Positions 59,582-64,000 of a stretch of 64,000 nucleotides of DNA are shown here, in pieces. Source of the DNA: Zonotrichia leucophrys gambelii (taxonomy: Eukaryota > Chordata > Aves > Passeriformes > Passerellidae); assembly GCF_028769735.1 (NCBI RefSeq), contig NC_088170.1, positions 54,903,585 to 54,967,584 of the forward strand, given 5' to 3'. The stretch's first letter is position 1. Each line of letters opens with the position of its first letter. Below the pieces are notes generated by a model, which saw nothing but the letters and a program-made list of their open reading frames with translations, did not search any database and was not told the origin of the DNA. The translations under genes were made by a program, and so were the position numbers.

Positions 59582-62149
59582 AAATCTTCTTCAGTATTCA
59601 AATTAGTAAAATTACTAAAAATGAAGGTGACACTGAAAATTTTAAAAAATGTTTAACACTAAACTTATGGGTTCTATTTCCTCATATTTTTCCACTATTA
59701 TGCTGAAAGGTACTGCCTTTTGTACCTGGTTCAGTGGTATTCTTGACAAGAAAAAAAAAGGCAAACTTATTCAATTACTTTTCTGAGTTTCACAGAATGT
59801 TCCCACAAGTCCCTCACTTTAATGGTGAGTAGAGATCTTGAGAAGCACTTTCTAAAGTTTGACTAAATAAGTCCTTGATGTCAGGACTGATGAATATCCT
59901 TATTTAATTAAGCAGCTGTAGAAATACAAGAGAAAACACAAACTGAGCTGAGTTGAGGATAGTACCCAATCTTTTAGGTGAATTTTCCTGAAGATGAGTA
60001 TCTGTTTTGTTTGTCCACCATGCACTATATGTAATGTTCCTTTATAAGACCTGCAACTGCACCACAGGATAATACCAGCTGCTTGCTTGCTTTGTGCTGA
60101 CAGAGAGCCTCTGGAGGCAGAGGCAGGTTGCCCTTCAATCGGAAATGGCTAAGAAAGTCAGGAAAAGAGCAAATAAAGGAGGCAGACAATCTTCTGGAGA
60201 ATGGTTTGGGACTAGGCAGATTGAGCCAGACACAGAGGGCAGGAAAGGCTGTAACTCAAACAGGTATTTAAGAGTCTTCTGAGAATGGGAAATGGACAGT
60301 TAGGTCTGCTATATAATGTAAAAGGAAAAAAAAACCAAAAAAGCTAAACAAAAAAGGAAAACAACAACAAAACCTTTTATTAGGGATCTATGTGGGATTG
60401 TGTGGAACATGAGGCATGTGTTTTGCAGCCCCATACACTGCACACCACAACTACCTTTTAAACACTGCTGCTTTCTTGGGGATCAAGTAGCTGCAGTTTG
60501 CCAGACATCCCAGAAATCATTTAACATCAGTCAAACACTAAAGCACACAAACGTCTGGATTGCTGCAGCCCAGAAGAATACTGAAAATTGCTTATGTGAG
60601 TGTAAAAACTGTGGGAATTAATGGTAACACAGGGGCCAGGATTTCTCTCAAACTTCCAGTCCATTACATTTTACCCAGAACAACTGAGTTGTTTTTATTA
60701 TTTTTGTTTTAATCAAGATGAAATACATCTTTAGAGAATAAAACCCCCTTCCTATTCTTAAAAAGCTTAGTGTGAGGGGAAGATGAAAGATTTACCTCAA
60801 AACTCTAATGAAGCTAGAGAACTCTAGACTTCAGCAAGAGAGAACTTGAATACCACTTGTTAGAAACTAACCTAAATAAGGTTTCCCTTGTGACAATCTC
60901 TGTTTGCTAGTGGTTGGCACTCACAAACAATATCCACAGCTCACATATTGATTCATTGATTCATTTTCTCTATTTTTAAAGATTAAGGAAGAAATCTAAG
61001 GCCTTCAATCTAACTATTGACTTGCGTGTTGTTGACAACACTGATATTTATAGAATATTAAGAGATGTAAATGAGTACTGGGATATCTTGAAGTAGAGTT
61101 GAGGACATTGCTGTGTCATTCCTATCAGCTCTAGGGGGAAATACAATTAAATCTGCTTCTCTGTTTAAAAAAATCTTAGCAAGTACAAAAACCTGCCTTC
61201 TACTATTCCATAGTTCTTTGCTAAAATGGAACATATCTGGAGAATTTTCAATTTGTTCCCAGAGCTCTGGTGGGAGCAATCTACTTCCCATTAGATCTAA
61301 TAGTGAGTGTGTGCCTGTGCTGCAGTCCCACATTGGTCTCTTTCACTTTCCTACCTTTTTTTCTCTCCATAGGTATTAAAGTAATTCTTGCTTCCTTACA
61401 TGGCCCTTATGACTTTTTACCAGCTTCACCTATGACAAGCATATGATCTTGTGGTGAAATACCTTCTTTGATTTGTGAGATAGGGCAAACAGGGCAATAA
61501 AGAGTGCAAAGTGACAGCTTTCTTGTCCTGTTCTCAGCTTTTATTTCAAAGGGAATATAAATCACTCTTTCACACAGACATAACAAAAATCATTGATTAT
61601 TTCAGCAGCTCAGGCTATCATCAAAAAAGGCACAGCTACAACAACCTGGATCCCAGAGTATCTTAGGAATTTTGACTATTCTTGAATTTTAAAATATGCC
61701 ACACTATATAGATAGTCCCTGCAATCACCTATTTCTGGAAATCATTGTGCTTCAGTCATTGTTATTAAAATACTTAACTACTAAGTCAATTTAAACTCAA
61801 ATTGCAAATGAAATACTTTTAATTTGACTCACTTAGTGGAACATGCACTTCTGTCAAAACAGCCAACATTTTCAGCCTATAAGCAAGGTATAAGCAAACT
61901 GAGAACAGCTCATAGGTGAGTCTCCCAAAGCATGCTCCTTTCACCACTGCCTGAGTTGCAATGTTGCCCTCTCCCTGCATGTTCAAGGAGAGCGTAATCC
62001 ATCCTCATAGTTTTCAAACCTCTTCAGTTTATGGATCCAAAATAATTTTTTGTCTAGATGAAGATCCTTGATTAGAAACTTTAAGCTTGACAGGACACTT
62101 AGTTTTTTATTCTTATCTTTCAATACTTAACAGTAGTCCAGTGTTGCAA

Positions 62150-62210
62150 TACTAGGAAATGGACCGGGCCAGAGACTGATCCCTGGCATTGGACCTCAGT
62201 CACCAACATG
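62150..62210 (-). mobile_element. Probable CR1 LINE scrap, antisense
   Basis: The plus-strand blocks GGACCGGGCCAGAGACTGATCCCTGG and CCTCAGTCACCAAC resemble the antisense of a region inside CR1 ORF2, upstream of the part seen at 2930. The match is clear for only about 60 bases and fades on both sides. The identification is therefore tentative. Confidence 0.45.
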
Positions 62211-63634
62211 AAATATTACTTATTTCTTCCAACCAATGTTCTTTCAAATAATGTCTGGTCAGGATTTAGGGTCCAGTAGATCCCAGGAACTATCCTTAAC
62301 AAGCACTTTGCATGTAGTGCCCTGGTTCTGGAGATTAGGAGACTTTATTAACATTGACACATGCCCCCCTGTGCCAGTTGGCCTCAGAAATTTTCCCTGA
62401 CATATTTAATTTATTTGCATGGGTTAAAAATTTGGAGGCCTTATATTGTAATCATTTATTGTATTACAGCCAACTTGCTGACTAATTCTTCCTTTGTTTC
62501 TGTTTCCTGCTCATGCTTGTATGAGACAAAATTTTTAGATGGTTTAGTCTTTGATTTCTTACTGTGGAAATGTTGATTTCTGTGTTCCTTTAATTGTCAT
62601 TGCAGTGAATTCAAAAATTGAAAATATTGATCTAGTCAGATGCATATATGTCATAACCTAATATGAGGAAATATGAGGCTTGTTAGAACATAAAAAAATA
62701 ATTTTATTTTGAATATATGAATTGATAATTTTAAATATTTATTAGACATCCTTCTTAAGAAACAGTCAAAAATTATTTGGCCATATTTTGCTCTCAAAAA
62801 GCAAGAGGTTTTTTAGAGAGAGCTGCATTCATTTTCCTCAGGCTTCATGAAAAAATCTTGCTCTTGTTATACAGTAGCAACTATCAGGAATATTCTAAAT
62901 TGTGTTGGTTTGATTAAAGAGGGCATTTCTGAACCTCTCTACTGCAAGAACTACACTCATTAGAAAAGCAGAACAAATTCCTATTTCCAAGCGCAGCAAA
63001 TCTATTTCAACTCTTCTTTAAGTAGCAAAAAGTAGAAAGTATATTTCAATATTTGCTAACTTAAATGTTCCCTGCATATGGACCCCAACTAATTTCATCA
63101 GTAAGCAAAATGAATAATAGTGAATATCTGATTATAGAATGGTTAGGGTTCCCTCTCTCTCTTGGGATTTTGTATCTTTTTAATATGTATGGAGGAGACC
63201 TATATTACCTATAGACCTGAAGTCTGGTGAAGTAGTCAAAATATCTGATAAACTTTAAGAATTCTAATTTAAAAACACATTCTGATATAAATGATATATT
63301 TATTTTGTTTTCTCCTTAAAAGAACAGCTCAACTAGATGCTCCTGAATTACTTGTGGTATGACTTGTATTTATTTCAAAGTTATTTCTGAGCCACTTTGA
63401 TGTCTAGCTAAGTCTAGATTAGATCAAACAAAAACTTAACTAGTAAGGCTCTCATAATGGTGGGTGTAGTAAAGATATGGGATAAGAACAAAAGTATGTG
63501 TAAATCAGACACATTAAATTTTTCTGCTGCATAAAAATTGTATTAAATTGCATTTCTATATGTTTCTAGCATATACCTTATGATAGAAAAGTTTTCTTCT
63601 TCTATGGAATTACAATTGAATAATAGAACTCAAG

Positions 63635-63658
63635 ATATTGTAAGATAACTTACAATAT
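63635..63658. repeat. Short inverted repeat, 10-bp stem
   Basis: ATATTGTAAG and CTTACAATAT flank a 4-base ATAA loop in AT-rich DNA. Probably of no consequence. Confidence 0.6.
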
Positions 63659-64000
63659 TACAAGATTACTAAGAACTACTAATTTGTAATATTTAGCAAA
63701 AATAATCATGTCTTATTATCTGAGATAAACAATATTTTTACTGTTAAAGAATCTCATCGTAATTACTATTACATTTCTGGACATAAGAATGAAGAATTTT
63801 TCATCATAATAGCATGTCTTTCCCTTAAAAATTAAAATATGGTTATGTTACAGAATAAAGGAATAATTTTGTCTTCTCAATGAATTATTTCTAAAATGGA
63901 ATTTCTGATAAAGAAGGTTAGATATTTCCATCTCAAATAGCCAACTTTGTAATTGGATTTTTATTTATGTGACCACTATCTATGTGTCAAAATTCAATTT

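Larger units (their letters stand above)
54078..64000. other. AT-rich non-coding DNA with motif-rich and hairpin-bearing patches
   Basis: No gene recognised. It contains a T-run near 54685-54699, a TAAT/ATTA-dense patch at 55190-55310, and the octamer plus palindrome at 55663-55686. Hairpins lie at 54313-54341, 56618-56636, 57656-57688, 59551-59581 and 63635-63658. A 12-bp tandem duplication lies at 57731-57754, and a likely CR1 scrap at 62150-62210. The remaining frames are short. Confidence 0.6.

Overview
This window looks like nuclear DNA of a bird, most likely a songbird. It is AT-rich and CpG-poor. It carries several 5'-truncated CR1 LINE pieces, including one with the typical CR1 3' tail, and avian-type endogenous retrovirus LTRs. 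There are no operons, bacterial promoters or phage-like gene arrays. Bird is favoured over squamate because interspersed repeats are sparse and the LTR families resemble those I know from songbirds; that species call is recognition from memory, not a search. I find no convincing protein-coding gene in 64 kb. Almost all open frames are short, many start at non-ATG codons, and the longest ones lie in retroelements or in low-complexity pyrimidine-rich DNA. The window is best read as intergenic DNA or part of a very large intron. Layout: 1-2.87 kb is AT-rich unique DNA. A CR1 3' end (+) covers 2.87-3.79 kb. AT-rich DNA follows to 12.9 kb, where a 162-codon minus-strand ATG frame (12921-13409) is the best candidate for an unrecognised or decayed coding sequence. 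A less AT-rich patch at 16.55-18.5 kb holds a tRNA-like A/B-box pair (-), the 5' part of an ERV LTR (-), and two CACGTG boxes 11 bp apart. A long AT-rich hairpin lies at 22.17-22.23 kb and a pyrimidine-rich stretch at 23.18-23.52 kb. A compound GACA/GATA-TATC/CATC microsatellite lies at 29.1-29.2 kb. CR1 pieces follow at 31.1 kb (-), 37.6 kb (+), 46.9 kb (+) and probably 62.15 kb (-). An older LTR (+) lies at 42.1-43.1 kb. A well-preserved 1.34-kb solo LTR (-) with a perfect 5-bp target duplication lies at 52.73-54.07 kb and contains the only strongly CpG/GC-rich island. The last 10 kb is AT-rich and contains homeodomain-like motifs, an octamer abutting a perfect palindrome, and several clean hairpins. 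No gene set works together here. The content is retroelement insertions, simple repeats, and a scatter of palindromes and transcription-factor-like motifs that may or may not be regulatory. The three candidate ORFs and two candidate exons are reported with low confidence and with tests that would settle them.
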